From contig NZ_CP041663.1 of assembly GCF_007858495.1 (NCBI RefSeq), positions 744,001-808,000 on the forward strand: DNA of 64,000 bases, in the 5' to 3' direction. The stretch is from Mycoplasma anserisalpingitidis (GTDB lineage: Bacteria; Bacillota_I; Bacilli_A; Mycoplasmatales; Metamycoplasmataceae). The translations under genes were made by a program, and so were the position numbers. The notes under the pieces were generated by a model that saw only the letters and a program-made list of their open reading frames with translations, was not told where the DNA came from and ran no database searches. Below are positions 34,390 to 44,105 of the stretch, in pieces; position 1 is the first letter of the stretch, and each line of letters begins with the position of its first letter.

Positions 34390-35781
34390 ATGAAAAGAAA
34401 AATTAACAAACTTTGACTTTTATTGGGTGCAGTATCAGTTGCGTCAACACCAATTATAGCTAGCTCTTGTATATATGAAAATCACCCTTCAGTAGTTTTT
34501 GCTAAGAACTTTATCAAATCAAATTACTGAAAAGATAATGCTAAGAATATTGAAAATAAAATTTCTGAAGAACTTTCAAACACTGAAATTAGAAAGTTCT
34601 ATGATGAAATAATGGCAAACATTAAGTTGCAATCTACTTTTTCAAGTTACGATATTTTTACACCAAATAGCATTATTACTATTAATGTTACCGGAAGAGA
34701 TGAACAAGAAATTAATGCTTTATTAAAATCTATGGATTCGGTAGTACGAGCTGTACTTGAAGAAACACCATTTTATGCATTATATTTGATGAATAAAAAC
34801 TCAATATTAAAAAGAGAAAATAACAAAATAACCTTTGATTATAAATCGAGTGAAGCAGTATTCAATTATATTCAAGCTTCTGATTTTGTTCACTTACTAG
34901 ATCTATATAAATCACAATCAGACAAAAGTATTGAAAATGTATATAAAAATGTAGTTTTTGATTACATTAAAAATAAACCATTCAATTTCGATAAGTATAG
35001 TCCATACTATAATGAATACAAGAATAATATGTCGATAACTCACTCAATAGTTGCAGGATTAGGACCAGTATATGTTCTTAATAATACTGACAAAGTTGGA
35101 AGAGAATCTGATGAAACTAAAGTTTTTGCCGAAAAACTTTCTAATGATGATGAATTATCAGAAGAATTTATGAATTCGCCAGTTGAATTTGTTGAGGATC
35201 ATCCAGATTTACTTTACTACGATTCATATCATGGTGAAATCGAAAGAACAAGTGAAGGTATATATCTTCATGGTGTTGCTGCATCTGAACGTATGATCAA
35301 AGAAACACTAATTGAAATAGAAGAATTAACTGATCTTGCACTTAAGTATAGAGAATTAAAATCCGAAAATAGGTTAGAAGAAGCAAACAAAGCTAAAGAG
35401 GAAATGTTAAATTATATTAATAACAGTCAATATTTAAAACAATCTTACGAAAAACAAGTTGAATATGTTAAAGATAAAAAATCAAAAACAATTTCTAATA
35501 TTTATCATTATGTTGAATTTTATGCACTTTCATTGTTCTTATTAGGTTATAAAAATATAGAACTTATTTCATTAGAATGACCCGAAGGAACTGAATATAG
35601 TGAATTTAATAAAACAAATTTAAGATATTTTGTTATCAAAATCAAAGATTCTAAAGGTCAAATAAAATACCTTGATCCATATAGAGATTATATGAATTAC
35701 TCTCAAAACAAAGAATATAATTTTGGACAAGTGTATGATAATATTCCTCAAGGATTCACGATTTCAAGTGAGTTTAAATAA
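34390..35781 (+). CDS. Lipoprotein of the ABC import operon
   Basis: 463 residues. Signal MKRKINKLWLLLGAVSVASTPIIASSC with lipobox C27. The mature protein is mostly helical by composition, with a Tyr/Phe-rich C-terminal region (IYHYVEFYALSLFLLGYKNI). It may belong to the mycoplasma group called 'aromatic motif membrane proteins', but I am not certain. One TGA Trp at 35578. It is the last gene of the seven-gene operon 26170-35781 and is followed by a strong terminator, so it likely has a surface role linked to the transporter. Confidence 0.75.
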
Positions 35782-35786
35782 AAAAT

Positions 35787-35826
35787 AAAAATACAAGTAC
35801 TTTATATTGCTTGTATTTTTATTTTC
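35787..35826 (+). terminator. Terminator of the import operon
   Basis: AAAAATACAAG pairs with CTTGTATTTTT (right arm ending at about 35820), followed by more T. Confidence 0.8.
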
Positions 35827-35880
35827 TTTAAAAAGATACCTAATGTGGTAGAATTAATAAGCACAAAAAAGTTTTTATGG

Positions 35881-35886
35881 TATAAT
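35881..35886 (+). promoter_or_regulatory. Extended -10 box of the tRNA pair
   Basis: TGGTATAAT (35878-35886) fits TGNTATAAT; the first tRNA starts 12 bases downstream. Confidence 0.7.
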
Positions 35887-35897
35887 TGCATAGCAAT

Positions 35898-35972
35898 GGC
35901 ACCATAGCCAAACGGCCAAGGCATGAGTCTGCAAAACTTTGATTACGGGTTCGAATCCCGTTGGTGCCTCCA
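35898..35972 (+). tRNA. tRNA-Cys (GCA)
   Basis: The acceptor stem GGCACCA pairs fully with TGGTGCC; discriminator T and CCA are encoded. The anticodon loop CTGCAAA gives GCA (Cys), and the T-arm carries GGGTTCGAATCCC. The next tRNA starts two bases later. Confidence 0.95.
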
Positions 35973-35974
35973 GT

Positions 35975-36051
35975 GCGCTCGTAGCTCAACTGGACAGAGT
36001 GTTAGGTTACGGCCCTAAAGGTTGCGGGTTCGACTCCTGCCGGGCGCGCCA
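35975..36051 (+). tRNA. tRNA-Arg (ACG)
   Basis: The acceptor GCGCTCG pairs with CGGGCGC (one G-T pair), discriminator G, CCA encoded. The anticodon stem TTAGG/CCTAA encloses loop TTACGGC, so the anticodon is ACG (read as ICG), reading CGN arginine codons. Confidence 0.95.
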
Positions 36052-36071
36052 TATAATTTTTATTACCGATC

Positions 36072-36098
36072 TCTCCGTTTTTGGAGATTTTTTTTTAT
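36072..36098 (+). terminator. Terminator of the tRNA pair
   Basis: TCTCC (36072-36076) pairs with GGAGA (36083-36087) and is followed by nine or more T. Confidence 0.85.
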
Positions 36099-36112
36099 TT
36101 AAAAATGCCATA

Positions 36113-36796
36113 TTAGGCATTTCTAACTGCAAAGTTAATAAACTTAGTTTTTTTATTATAAGTTTTTTTCTTGTTATTTTTTTGATACATCTTATTATTA
36201 AGATTTATAGTCTTATTTTTAATAATAGGCGTTAAATAATTTTTAATATTTAGCATTACTTTGTCGTTTTCAGCTATTTTAAGGTAATATTTGATAATAT
36301 CATCACTAAAGAAATATTGAAAATTATTGTACATCTTAATAACATTAGATAACTCATCTAAAATTTTATTTTTTAATACGTCTGGGTATTTCATAATTTT
36401 ACCATTAGTATTAAATTCATCTCTATCAACAATTTTTAATTCTTTTTGTGGATAACATTTAACATCTAAATCATAATCTATGAATTTGATTGTATCATCT
36501 TCAAAAATAGGTGTTGATGCCAAATTAATATATCTATAAAATCCATTCTTTTTAATTAGAACTAAACAATTGAAATTTTGTTTTTTAGGCATAAATCATA
36601 TAACAGGCTCTTTATAAACTCAACCCGCCCCATTTAATTCTGTAACTTTAGTTTTATATAATATTAAAACTATGTGTTTTTCGTTGTTATAAATGATCTT
36701 AGCTTGATTCCATTGTCTATACAAAAGGCCGTTAAACTTATATGCTTGTACTTTAAGAATAGTTCCTATTCTTAAATCATTTATTTTTACATGCAT
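36113..36796 (-). CDS. DUF402 nucleoside tri/diphosphate phosphatase (Ntdp-like)
   Basis: 227 residues; the start at 36796 has AAGGAT upstream. The DUF402 pattern is complete: RQWNQAKI, GAGWVYKEPVIWF, GFYRYINLAS, IKFIDYDLDVKCYPQ and IVDRDEFNTNGKI. The conserved acidic residues bind Mg in Ntdp (YgaC) proteins, which hydrolyse NTP and NDP. The C-terminal tail is basic and Asn/Lys-rich. It lies 11 bases after the metalloprotease gene on the same strand, so the pair is one transcript. Two TGA Trp codons fall in the WVYKEPVIW motif. Confidence 0.85.
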
Positions 36797-36807
36797 TTTA
36801 ACATCCT

Positions 36808-38739
36808 TTAATAATTAAAGATTCTTACTCTCTCAGCTGAATCTTTATCATCTAAATTAGTTTTATTTTTTACTATTATATAACTATTTTTTTCATTTAA
36901 ATCATAAACTTCACTAACAACATCTCTATTTTTAGGTAAGGTTATTATATCTTCAACAATTTCATCTTGTTGAAATTCTCCATCATTATTTTTATCTAAT
37001 CAGTAACGTATTACTGAAGAATCCTTAATTTTAGTGCTATCAATAAATTCTTTAGTAATGTATGATTTGAATTCTTCTATATAACCAACGTCACTAGGAT
37101 TTAGGTTAAAGTTTTTAACTTTATTTTTTCTATTAAATATTGAACCAGTATACCCTTGAAATCTAAATATTTCGTGTGTATCAAATTCAGCTAAAATATA
37201 TGGATTAGATAAATCATTTGATTCAAAAACAAAACCTTTATATTCTGAATTAGCAGGTAAATAGCCAATCAATTTTATTTTCATTGTGTCAATAGGTTCA
37301 ATTGCTACCGTTTCATCATTTGGACTAATTTTACTTGCATTATTTTTTTGAATATTAACTATTTGAGAAATTGTTTTACCATATCCCATTGTTTCTAAAA
37401 GTAGTTTATAAAATTCTTTAGCTTTATTTGTGTCAGTTTGTAGATAGTTTTCATAAATTAATGAGATGTTTTTATTTGTGTTAAATAAATTATTTGCTGC
37501 TAATTTAACAACTGGATTTAATAGTGTTTTAGAATAATCTACATATAGTGAATTTGGAATAAAATCATTATAATAAGCTCTATTTTGATATGTTAGTGAT
37601 TCTAACCCATATCAACTACTTCTATAAACTAAGTTTTTATATGTGGTAGAATCTTTGACTGGGCTTTCTTCATATGGTAAATAATAAGGGATAAAGAAAG
37701 CTTTAGTTAACTCTCTAGGAATTAACTCGTCAATAGAATAATAATATTTAATTGATTCAGTTTTAATGTCAAAAATATACGAATCATCATTTTTACCAAT
37801 TTGTGAAATAAAATAATTTTTATTTGGATAATTTTCATTGGAGTTTTCATTAGCAATTTTTCAAAGATCATTTAAACTTAAGTTCGCAAATAAACTGTAA
37901 TTGTTATTAACTTCGGGGTATTTTTTTGTTGAGTTATAACCTAGTTGTTCTTTAAAATTATCTACAAAATAACTATTTCAAGTTGAAGTTAAACTGCCTT
38001 CATCACTTTTTGTGGTGATTAGTGTTGTGTTTTTATTTAGATCAATATTGCTAGAATTTATACCAACTTCAGCATAAGTTTTAGCTCAGTAATGAAGGTA
38101 TTCGTGAAAAATTGTTGGAATGATATTTTGTACTTTAGTCTCAATATCATAACCATTTTCAGCTAAAAAATCAGCATTAATATAAATAGTATTTACATTT
38201 GAAATAAATAGTCCTCTAACAGAATCATCGACAATATCATAGTCATTAATATGAATTGCATTTAAATTGAATACCTCGGGACCAAAAGGTATTTTATTTT
38301 TAAATTCTCTTGCTAGATATTTTAATCCTTCATCACCAAGTAAAAATCTTGGACCTTTATCATCTTCATAGTAACAAAAATCAATAAATTTAATTTTTGT
38401 ATATGGGTCAATATATTCAATTACTTTCTTACCTTTGATTTGTTTATCATATTTAAATTCAGTATGATTTACTTTTTCATCACTTTTATTAAAAAGTAAA
38501 TATTCATTATTATAGTTAGCATTTTCTTTAGAATTATTATCAAAAATTGGCTCAGTTATTAATTTTGAGTCAATGCTATAATCATCAGATTTATTTTTGT
38601 TTATTGCTATATATGACTTTTTTTTATTTGTTATTTGTTCAGTGAATTCTTTAGCTATTCCAAAACTTATCAATATTCCAGAAATACCTAATAAGGTACC
38701 TATTAAAGTTCATAAAATAATTTTTTTACTTTTTTTCAT
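36808..38739 (-). CDS. Membrane-anchored zinc metalloprotease (MYPU_1760-like)
   Basis: 643 residues. The N-terminus MKKSKKIILWTLIGTLLGIS and following hydrophobic residues form a signal anchor without a lipobox cysteine. The zinc motif HEYLH appears at IIPTIFHEYLHYWAKTYAE (about residues 211-229), where H-E-x-x-H gives two ligands and the catalytic Glu. The C-terminal part has no known domain. The size and motif agree with the mycoplasma group named after M. pulmonis MYPU_1760. It would act outside the cell on host or own surface proteins. The start follows a TATAAT by six bases (leaderless). It heads the two-gene unit with the DUF402 gene. Confidence 0.8.
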
Positions 38740-38745
38740 GAAAAT

Positions 38746-38751
38746 ATTATA
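38746..38751 (-). promoter_or_regulatory. -10 box giving a leaderless metalloprotease mRNA
   Basis: On the minus strand TATAAT ends six bases before the ATG at 38739. No ribosome site is present. Confidence 0.65.
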
Positions 38752-38901
38752 AACTCATTTTTATATTTAGTCCATCTAATAAAAGGTATATTTTTTAATT
38801 AAATGAAAAAGTTATATAAAATATGGAAAAACATGAAAATATTGAATTTTTGCTCTAATTGATTTAAAATTTAAATGTAAAGATATTTATTCGGAGGTTT
38901 T

Positions 38902-39117
38902 ATGTATAAATACAAAGCAGTTTTAGTTTCATCAAGAGAAAAAGTAGCGGAAGCCAATACATTAATGGAACTTGAAGGTCAAATAAAATCTTTTAGAAGA
39001 GGACAAAAGAGAGGTGAACACACTAGAGCAAACGAAAAAATTGAAATAATTCACACTGAAAGAAATAATTTAGAAGGTAAAAGAAATTCTAAGGAAGAAT
39101 TACTAAAAGTTGTTTAA
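38902..39117 (+). CDS. Small basic hypothetical protein, 71 residues
   Basis: ATG after GGAGG. The sequence is highly charged: MYKYKAVLVSSREKVAEANT, then a basic RRGQKRGEHTR segment and a polar C-terminus. The first half looks like a strand-helix unit; the RRGQKRG cluster suggests contact with nucleic acid, but no family was recognised. A terminator follows, so it is monocistronic and probably well expressed given its good ribosome site. Confidence 0.7.
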   Translation: MYKYKAVLVSSREKVAEANTLMELEGQIKSFRRGQKRGEHTRANEKIEIIHTERNNLEGKRNSKEELLKVV

Positions 39118-39125
39118 AATATATT

Positions 39126-39146
39126 AAGTAGCCTTTGCTACTTTTA
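39126..39146 (+). terminator. Terminator after the small basic protein
   Basis: AGTAGC (39127-39132) pairs with GCTACT (39137-39142), loop CTTT, T-rich tail. Confidence 0.8.
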
Positions 39147-39149
39147 TTG

Positions 39150-39155
39150 TACAAT
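39150..39155 (+). promoter_or_regulatory. -10 box giving a leaderless trmB mRNA
   Basis: TACAAT ends seven bases before the ATG at 39163, with no ribosome site. Confidence 0.55.
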
Positions 39156-39162
39156 TAATTCT

Positions 39163-39774
39163 ATGAGAATTAGAAATAATCCTAAAGCACCAAGCACTTT
39201 GGAAAATAGTGATTTTGTAGTTAAAAGTTTTCCATTTATACTAAAAGAAAATGACGTCTTAGAAATTGGAGCAGGTAAAGGTGAAATGATTTGCAAACTT
39301 GCATCATTAAATCCAGAAATTCGCTATATTGCATTTGAAAAATTTGAAACAATAGCTGCAATTATTGTTAAAAGAATAAATGAACTTCAACTTAAGAATC
39401 TTTTTGTTATTTGCAAAGATGCAGCTACAATTAATGAATTAATTAAAGGTAAAACAAATAATATTTGATTAACTTTTAGTGATCCATGACCTAAAAAAAG
39501 ACACGCTAAGAGAAGATTAACTAATAGGGAATTTTTAAAACAATATCAAGAATTGTTGACCGACGAAGGAATATTAAAGTTCAAAACAGATAATGATAAA
39601 TTATTTGAATATTCGATTGAAGAATTAAATGAACAAAAATGAAATATCATTAACATTACTAATGATTTACACAATTCTAAATTTAATAGTAATAACATAA
39701 GAACCGGATATGAACAAAAATTTGCTTTACTAGGTAAAAATATAAATTATTTAGAAGCTAAAAAACCTCAATAA
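39163..39774 (+). CDS. trmB: tRNA (guanine46-N7)-methyltransferase
   Basis: 203 residues. The SAM-binding loop [12 protein letters not shown] and the acidic F-E-K after strand 2 are present, and the family signature reads [15 protein letters not shown]. The C-terminal [10 protein letters not shown] matches the TxYE(xK)F motif. TrmB makes m7G46 in tRNA variable loops. Monocistronic. Two TGA codons are Trp, including the one in DPWPKK. Confidence 0.95.
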
Positions 39775-39776
39775 TC

Positions 39777-39799
39777 AAACTGTTAAAAGCAGTTTTTTA
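39777..39799 (+). terminator. Terminator after trmB
   Basis: AAACTG (39777-39782) pairs with CAGTTT (39790-39795) and is followed by T residues. Confidence 0.75.
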
Positions 39800-39900
39800 T
39801 TTTAAATTTTACTTTTGTGTCTTATTTACCTAGTTGGAAAAAACAAGTAAAATGATAAAATTTAATATATTATATATATTAAATAATTTAAGGCGGTTTT

Positions 39901-42555
39901 ATGGCTGAAAAAGAAAAAAATAATTTATTAGAAAAAGAACAAGAAGTTAAAGAAAAAGAACTTGAATTCATCACTGATGATGATTTTGAAGATGAAGAAC
40001 AATCTATTGTTTTTAAGAAAAAACCAAAAATTATTAAAGAAGAAGAGGAAGAAGAAATTCCTCAAAATGACGAGAATTATGTTATCCAATCTCAAATAAT
40101 AGATGAAAGTGTTGAAGGACTTCAACCAAGAGAACTTGATACCGAAATCAAAACATCTTTCTTAGAATATGCGATGAGTGTTATTGTTTCTAGAGCCCTT
40201 CCTGATGCTAGAGATGGATTAAAACCGGTTCATAGACGTATTTTATATGATATGTCTGAATTAGGTATCACACATAGTACACAACACCGTAAAAGTGCCA
40301 GAATTGTTGGGGATGTACTTGGAAAATACCACCCCCATGGCGATACATCAGTTTATGAAGCTATGGTAAGATTAGCTCAGGACTTTAGTATGAGATACCC
40401 ACTTGTTGATGGACATGGTAACTTTGGTTCTATTGATGGTGACGGTGCGGCTGCAATGCGTTATACTGAAGCTAGATTAAGTAAAGTTGCTTCGTTAATG
40501 TTGGATGGAATAAAAAAAGATACTGTAGATTTCATGGATAACTATGATGCTACAGAAAAAGAACCAACAGTTTTACCATCTAAGTTTCCTAACCTTTTAG
40601 TTAGTGGAGTTTCAGGTATTGCAGTTGGTTTAGCTACAGAAATTCCACCACACAACTTAACTGAAACAATTAACGCAACTATTGCTCTTGCTAAAAACCC
40701 AGAATTAAACACTCTTGAATTAATGGAATATATTAAAGGACCAGATTTTCCTACTGGAGCAACTATTTTGGATATTGATGCAATCTATACAGCATATGAC
40801 ACTGGCCGTGGTTCAATTCCTATGAGAAGTAATTGCGAAATTGAAGAGTTCGCCAGCGGTAAGTCAAGAATTGTTGTTACAGAAATTCCTTACGGAATTA
40901 GAAAAACCACAATTATTGAAAAAATCGCTAAACTTCATAAAGAAAATGTAATTCAAGGTATTAGTGAAATTAGAGATGAATCTAATAGAGAAGGTATTAG
41001 ATTAATTATTGAAATTAAAAAAGGATTTAATCCTAATATTATTCTTAATATGCTTTACACTAAATCGGTTTTACAATCTAATTTCAATGTTAACATGGTT
41101 GCATTAGTTGATGGAGAACCTAGAACAATTACTCTTAAGGAAGCTTTAGAAATTTATTTAAAACACCAAAAAGATGTAACTACTAGAGGACTTAGATTTG
41201 ACTTAAATAAAGCCGAGGATAAATTACACATCCTTCTAGGTTTAAAAATTGCAATTCAATTTATTGACGAAGTAATTGAAATTATTAAAAAATCAAAAAC
41301 TGACACTGAAGCTCAAGAAAAATTATCAGCTAAATTCGAGTTAAGCGAAAGACAAACAAAAGCAATTCTTGATATGTCTCTTAGAAAGCTTACTGGTTTA
41401 AATGTTGAGAAAAATGATGAGGAAATCAGCGAACTTGAAGCTGAAGTTGCTAGAATTAAAGAGATTCTTTCAGATGAAAATAAATTAGTTGACTTAATCA
41501 TTAATGAACTTGAAGAAGTTAAGAAACAATATGGTGATGCACGTAGAACTAAAGTGGATCCAACAAGTTCAAGAAAAATTTCAAATGAATCATTAATTCC
41601 TGAAAATGACATTGTAATTACATTAAGTGTTAAAGGTTATGTAAAAAGAATGAATCTTGATGAATACCGTGAACAAAAAAGAGGTGGAAAAGGTTCATAT
41701 TCAGCAAAAACATATGATGACGATGATATTTCATTAATTTTACAAACCAAAACTCATACAGATTTATTACTTTTTAGTAATTTTGGAAAAGTTTACAAAA
41801 AAAGAGGTCATGAAATACAAGAAGGTAATAAACAATCTAAAGGAATTCCTTTCATTAACTTAATTCCAACCTTAAGAGTTAATGAAGGTGAAAAAATTAT
41901 TTCAATTCTTCCTGTAGATTCGTATGATGAAGATAAATTCTTAACAACAATAACAAAAAATGGAATTATCAAAAAAACTGATTTAACTTTATTTAGCAAT
42001 ATTAATCGTGCCGGATTAAATGCCTTCAAACTTAAAGATGAAAATGATGAACTTTTAACTGCATTTATAGTTGATGAAGAATCAACAATTCTTGTTGCAA
42101 ATAACACTAATAATGCAATCAGATTTAAATCTTTAGATGTTAGAGCAATGGGTCGTAATGCTGTCGGAGTTAAAGCTATGAACTTAGATGAAAACACCAT
42201 AGTTTCGGCTTCATCTGAAAACGATGGTGATTATATTCTTTCAATTGGAAGTGAAGGATATGGAAAATTAACTCATAAAGACGACTTTAGAATAACTAGA
42301 AGAGGTGGAAAAGGTGTTACTGCTATAAATGGTGAAAAAGCAGGAAACTTAATTTTTGCTAAATTCGTTTCTAAAGAAGATCAAGCATTAATTATTACAA
42401 AACTTGGATTAACAATTAGATTGAATTTAGGAAATGTAAGTGTAACTTCAAGAAATACTAAAGGTGTTAAAATTATCGACATTAAGAATAATGATGAAAT
42501 TGTTAGTGTAGAAATTATTAAATCAGATCAAATTTCTGAAAATGAATTAAACTAG
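39901..42555 (+). CDS. gyrA: DNA gyrase subunit A
   Basis: 884 residues, ATG after AGGCGG. An acidic N-terminal extension of about 78 residues (rich in Lys and Glu) precedes the normal start [25 protein letters not shown]. The catalytic Tyr is Y188 in [10 protein letters not shown]. The C-terminal domain has the GyrA box QKRGGKG, so this is GyrA and not ParC. In the quinolone region the sequence is [10 protein letters not shown], with T149 at the place of E. coli Ser83 and E153 at Asp87. The gene has no internal TGA. Its terminator hairpin has been duplicated and split from its T run by the insertion sequence that follows. Confidence 0.95.
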   Translation: MAEKEKNNLLEKEQEVKEKELEFITDDDFEDEEQSIVFKKKPKIIKEEEEEEIPQNDENYVIQSQIIDESVEGLQPRELDTEIKTSFLEYAMSVIVSRALPDARDGLKPVHRRILYDMSELGITHSTQHRKSARIVGDVLGKYHPHGDTSVYEAMVRLAQDFSMRYPLVDGHGNFGSIDGDGAAAMRYTEARLSKVASLMLDGIKKDTVDFMDNYDATEKEPTVLPSKFPNLLVSGVSGIAVGLATEIPPHNLTETINATIALAKNPELNTLELMEYIKGPDFPTGATILDIDAIYTAYDTGRGSIPMRSNCEIEEFASGKSRIVVTEIPYGIRKTTIIEKIAKLHKENVIQGISEIRDESNREGIRLIIEIKKGFNPNIILNMLYTKSVLQSNFNVNMVALVDGEPRTITLKEALEIYLKHQKDVTTRGLRFDLNKAEDKLHILLGLKIAIQFIDEVIEIIKKSKTDTEAQEKLSAKFELSERQTKAILDMSLRKLTGLNVEKNDEEISELEAEVARIKEILSDENKLVDLIINELEEVKKQYGDARRTKVDPTSSRKISNESLIPENDIVITLSVKGYVKRMNLDEYREQKRGGKGSYSAKTYDDDDISLILQTKTHTDLLLFSNFGKVYKKRGHEIQEGNKQSKGIPFINLIPTLRVNEGEKIISILPVDSYDEDKFLTTITKNGIIKKTDLTLFSNINRAGLNAFKLKDENDELLTAFIVDEESTILVANNTNNAIRFKSLDVRAMGRNAVGVKAMNLDENTIVSASSENDGDYILSIGSEGYGKLTHKDDFRITRRGGKGVTAINGEKAGNLIFAKFVSKEDQALIITKLGLTIRLNLGNVSVTSRNTKGVKIIDIKNNDEIVSVEIIKSDQISENELN

Positions 42556-42570
42556 AATTAATTTCTAGTT
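42550..42570 (+). repeat. Left target-site duplication (gyrA terminator hairpin)
   Basis: A 21-base palindromic unit: arms AACTAGAA and TTCTAGTT around TTAAT. It is identical to 44034-44054 and flanks the IS. It is the stem-loop of the gyrA terminator. Confidence 0.92.
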
Positions 42571-42640
42571 CCTTGATTATACTTTCAAGTGCAAACATAT
42601 TTGTGTTTGTGCTTTTTAGTTTAAATTAGTTTAAAATAAA

Positions 42641-42680
42641 AAAAGAGAAACCAACTAAAACCAAACAATGTTTCTCTTTT
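42641..42680 (+). terminator. Hairpin inside the IS, upstream of the transposase
   Basis: Perfect 11-base arms AAAAGAGAAAC (42641-42651) and GTTTCTCTTTT (42670-42680) with an 18-base loop, ending in T. It would stop transcription entering from gyrA, shielding the transposase from outside promoters. Confidence 0.7.
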
Positions 42681-42706
42681 AACCCTTAAATTTGAAATGA
42701 GGTCAT

Positions 42707-43717
42707 ATGAATTATACACAATTAAAACCAGAAGAAAGATTAATTATTGAAATCAACTACAGTTCCAAAACATTAAAAGAAATTGCAGAAATGTTAAAAA
42801 GATCTGTAAGTACAATCTCTAGAGAAGTTAAACGAAATTCGAATATCTATGGAGAATATGATGCTGCATACGCTAATAAAAAAACTAAAATTCGAAAATG
42901 CTATTCAAGGAATCATAATGCTTTTGCAGACAAAGAATTTAATGATTTCTTTGCAGCACACTATGAAAAAAATTACCATGGAGTTGAAGCTACTCTTAAA
43001 CTTTATCAGGAAAAAACAGGTAAAAAAGGTTATTCTATCAGAACTATTTACAAGTGAATTAAATTAAATATTTGAGTCCTGAAAATGAAAAATCGTTTAA
43101 GAAAAGGTTATGTTAAGAATGGTAAAAGAAAGACTGATTATAAGATTAGATTAACTCATGGTAACAAGTTTGTTTTCCCTATACCTATGCGGCCTAAAAG
43201 TATAGAAACTAGAAAAAAATGGGGTCATTGAGAAATTGACTTAGTTATTGGAAGAAAGGGAAAGGGATATCACAACTTACTAACTTTAACAGAAAGAAAA
43301 ACACGTTTTACCATTATAAAAAAGGTCACTAGCAAATTTTGATTTGAGATAAACAAGGTGCTGAATGAAATAATTAAGGATTATCCATTCCCATTTTTAT
43401 CAATAACTTCTGATAATGGATTTGAATTCCAAGCCTTGGGATTAGTAGCCTATAAAAATGACTTATTAATTTATAAAGCACAACCATATTGTTCATTTCA
43501 AAGAGGTTCGAATGAACATTTAAATGGACTAATTCGTAGAAAATTCAAAAAAGGATTTGATTTTACAGAACTGAATGACGAAGAAGTTCAAGAACTTCAA
43601 GATGAAATAAACAATATGCCAAGAAAAATTTTTGGTTTTAAATCTTCTAGAGAAATGGCTGAACAAGAGTTAAATATAGAAATGATTTTGCTAGATCTAT
43701 TACCTAATCTTGAATAA
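42707..43717 (+). CDS. IS30-family transposase
   Basis: 336 residues, ATG after GAGGTCAT. N-terminal HTH KTLKEIAEMLKRSVSTISREVKRN, a second DNA-binding segment, and the DDE core: first Asp in GHWEIDLVIGRKGKG, second in TSDNGFEF, Glu in RGSNEHLNGLIRR. The K/R after the Glu is also present. The frame is open except for four TGA Trp codons. All catalytic residues are present, so it is a functional-looking transposase. Confidence 0.93.
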
Positions 43718-44033
43718 TAAAATGTGGTCTTTGACCACATATATCCCAATTTCAACCACAATACGTTTTACATAATATTTTGTTGATAAACTTTCCACTC
43801 AAACGCCGTGGAGAGGCTTTTGATTTTTTCCGTTATTAAACCACACTTCTAATGTGGTTCTTTTTCTCTACGCTCAGTCGCCACTCTGGCTTTTCTTTTT
43901 AAAAATTTATAGGGAAGCGTCCTAACGGACTGATCTGCTCAAGCGCCGCGAGGCTTGTTTTCTCAAAAAATCTACCAATTTTAATGTAAAATATTGTTAA
44001 GAGAAGCGTTTGCACTTCAAGGTTTAAAAAAGG
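43718..44033 (+). other. Non-coding 3' part of the IS with hairpins
   Basis: 316 bases without a gene. It contains ATGTGGTC-TTT-GACCACAT (about 43722-43740, eight-base arms), a probable terminator for the transposase. Two short GC-richer blocks follow: AACGCCGTGGAGAGGC near 43801 and AAGCGCCGCGAGGCTT near 43940, each able to fold. The right terminal inverted repeat closes the region. No open frame or known RNA is recognised. Confidence 0.55.
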
Positions 44034-44054
44034 AACTAGAATTAATTTCTAGTT
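44034..44054 (+). repeat. Right target-site duplication
   Basis: Exact copy of 42550-42570. Followed by T-rich TTTTTCTTTTTG, so this copy is a complete terminator. Confidence 0.92.
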
Positions 44055-44093
44055 TTTCTTTTTGAATTTAATAAACTTTTTGTTTTAATATTT

Positions 44094-44099
44094 TAAAAT
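44094..44099 (+). promoter_or_regulatory. -10 box giving a leaderless mRNA
   Basis: TAAAAT ends six bases before the ATG at 44106; no ribosome site. Confidence 0.5.
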
Positions 44100-44105
44100 A
44101 TTGAT

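Larger units (their letters stand above)
42571..44033 (+). mobile_element. IS30-family insertion sequence (IS1630-like)
   Basis: 1463 bases bounded by 26-base imperfect inverted repeats (42571-42596, CCTTGATTATAC start; and the complement of 44008-44033, CCTTTTTTAAAC start; both end TGCAAAC; about 21 of 26 match). The element lies between identical 21-base copies of an inverted repeat. IS1630 of Mycoplasma fermentans is known to target and duplicate terminator-like inverted repeats of 19-26 bases, and this insertion fits that exactly. The transposase is intact, so it may be active. The right copy of the target keeps the T run (TTTTTC), so the original gyrA terminator now lies beyond the IS. 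Confidence 0.9.

Noticed and set aside
35939-36235. 98-residue open frame starting in the tRNA region
   Set aside because: It runs across tRNA-Cys and tRNA-Arg and their terminator and has no ribosome site.
41313-42200. Two minus-strand open frames of 99 and 130 residues inside gyrA
   Set aside because: Serine/leucine-rich shadows of the GyrA reading frame, with no start signals.
43790-43960. GC-richer blocks in the IS tail as a CRISPR-like or tRNA-like element
   Set aside because: No regular repeat-spacer spacing and no cloverleaf; they are treated as structured non-coding IS sequence.
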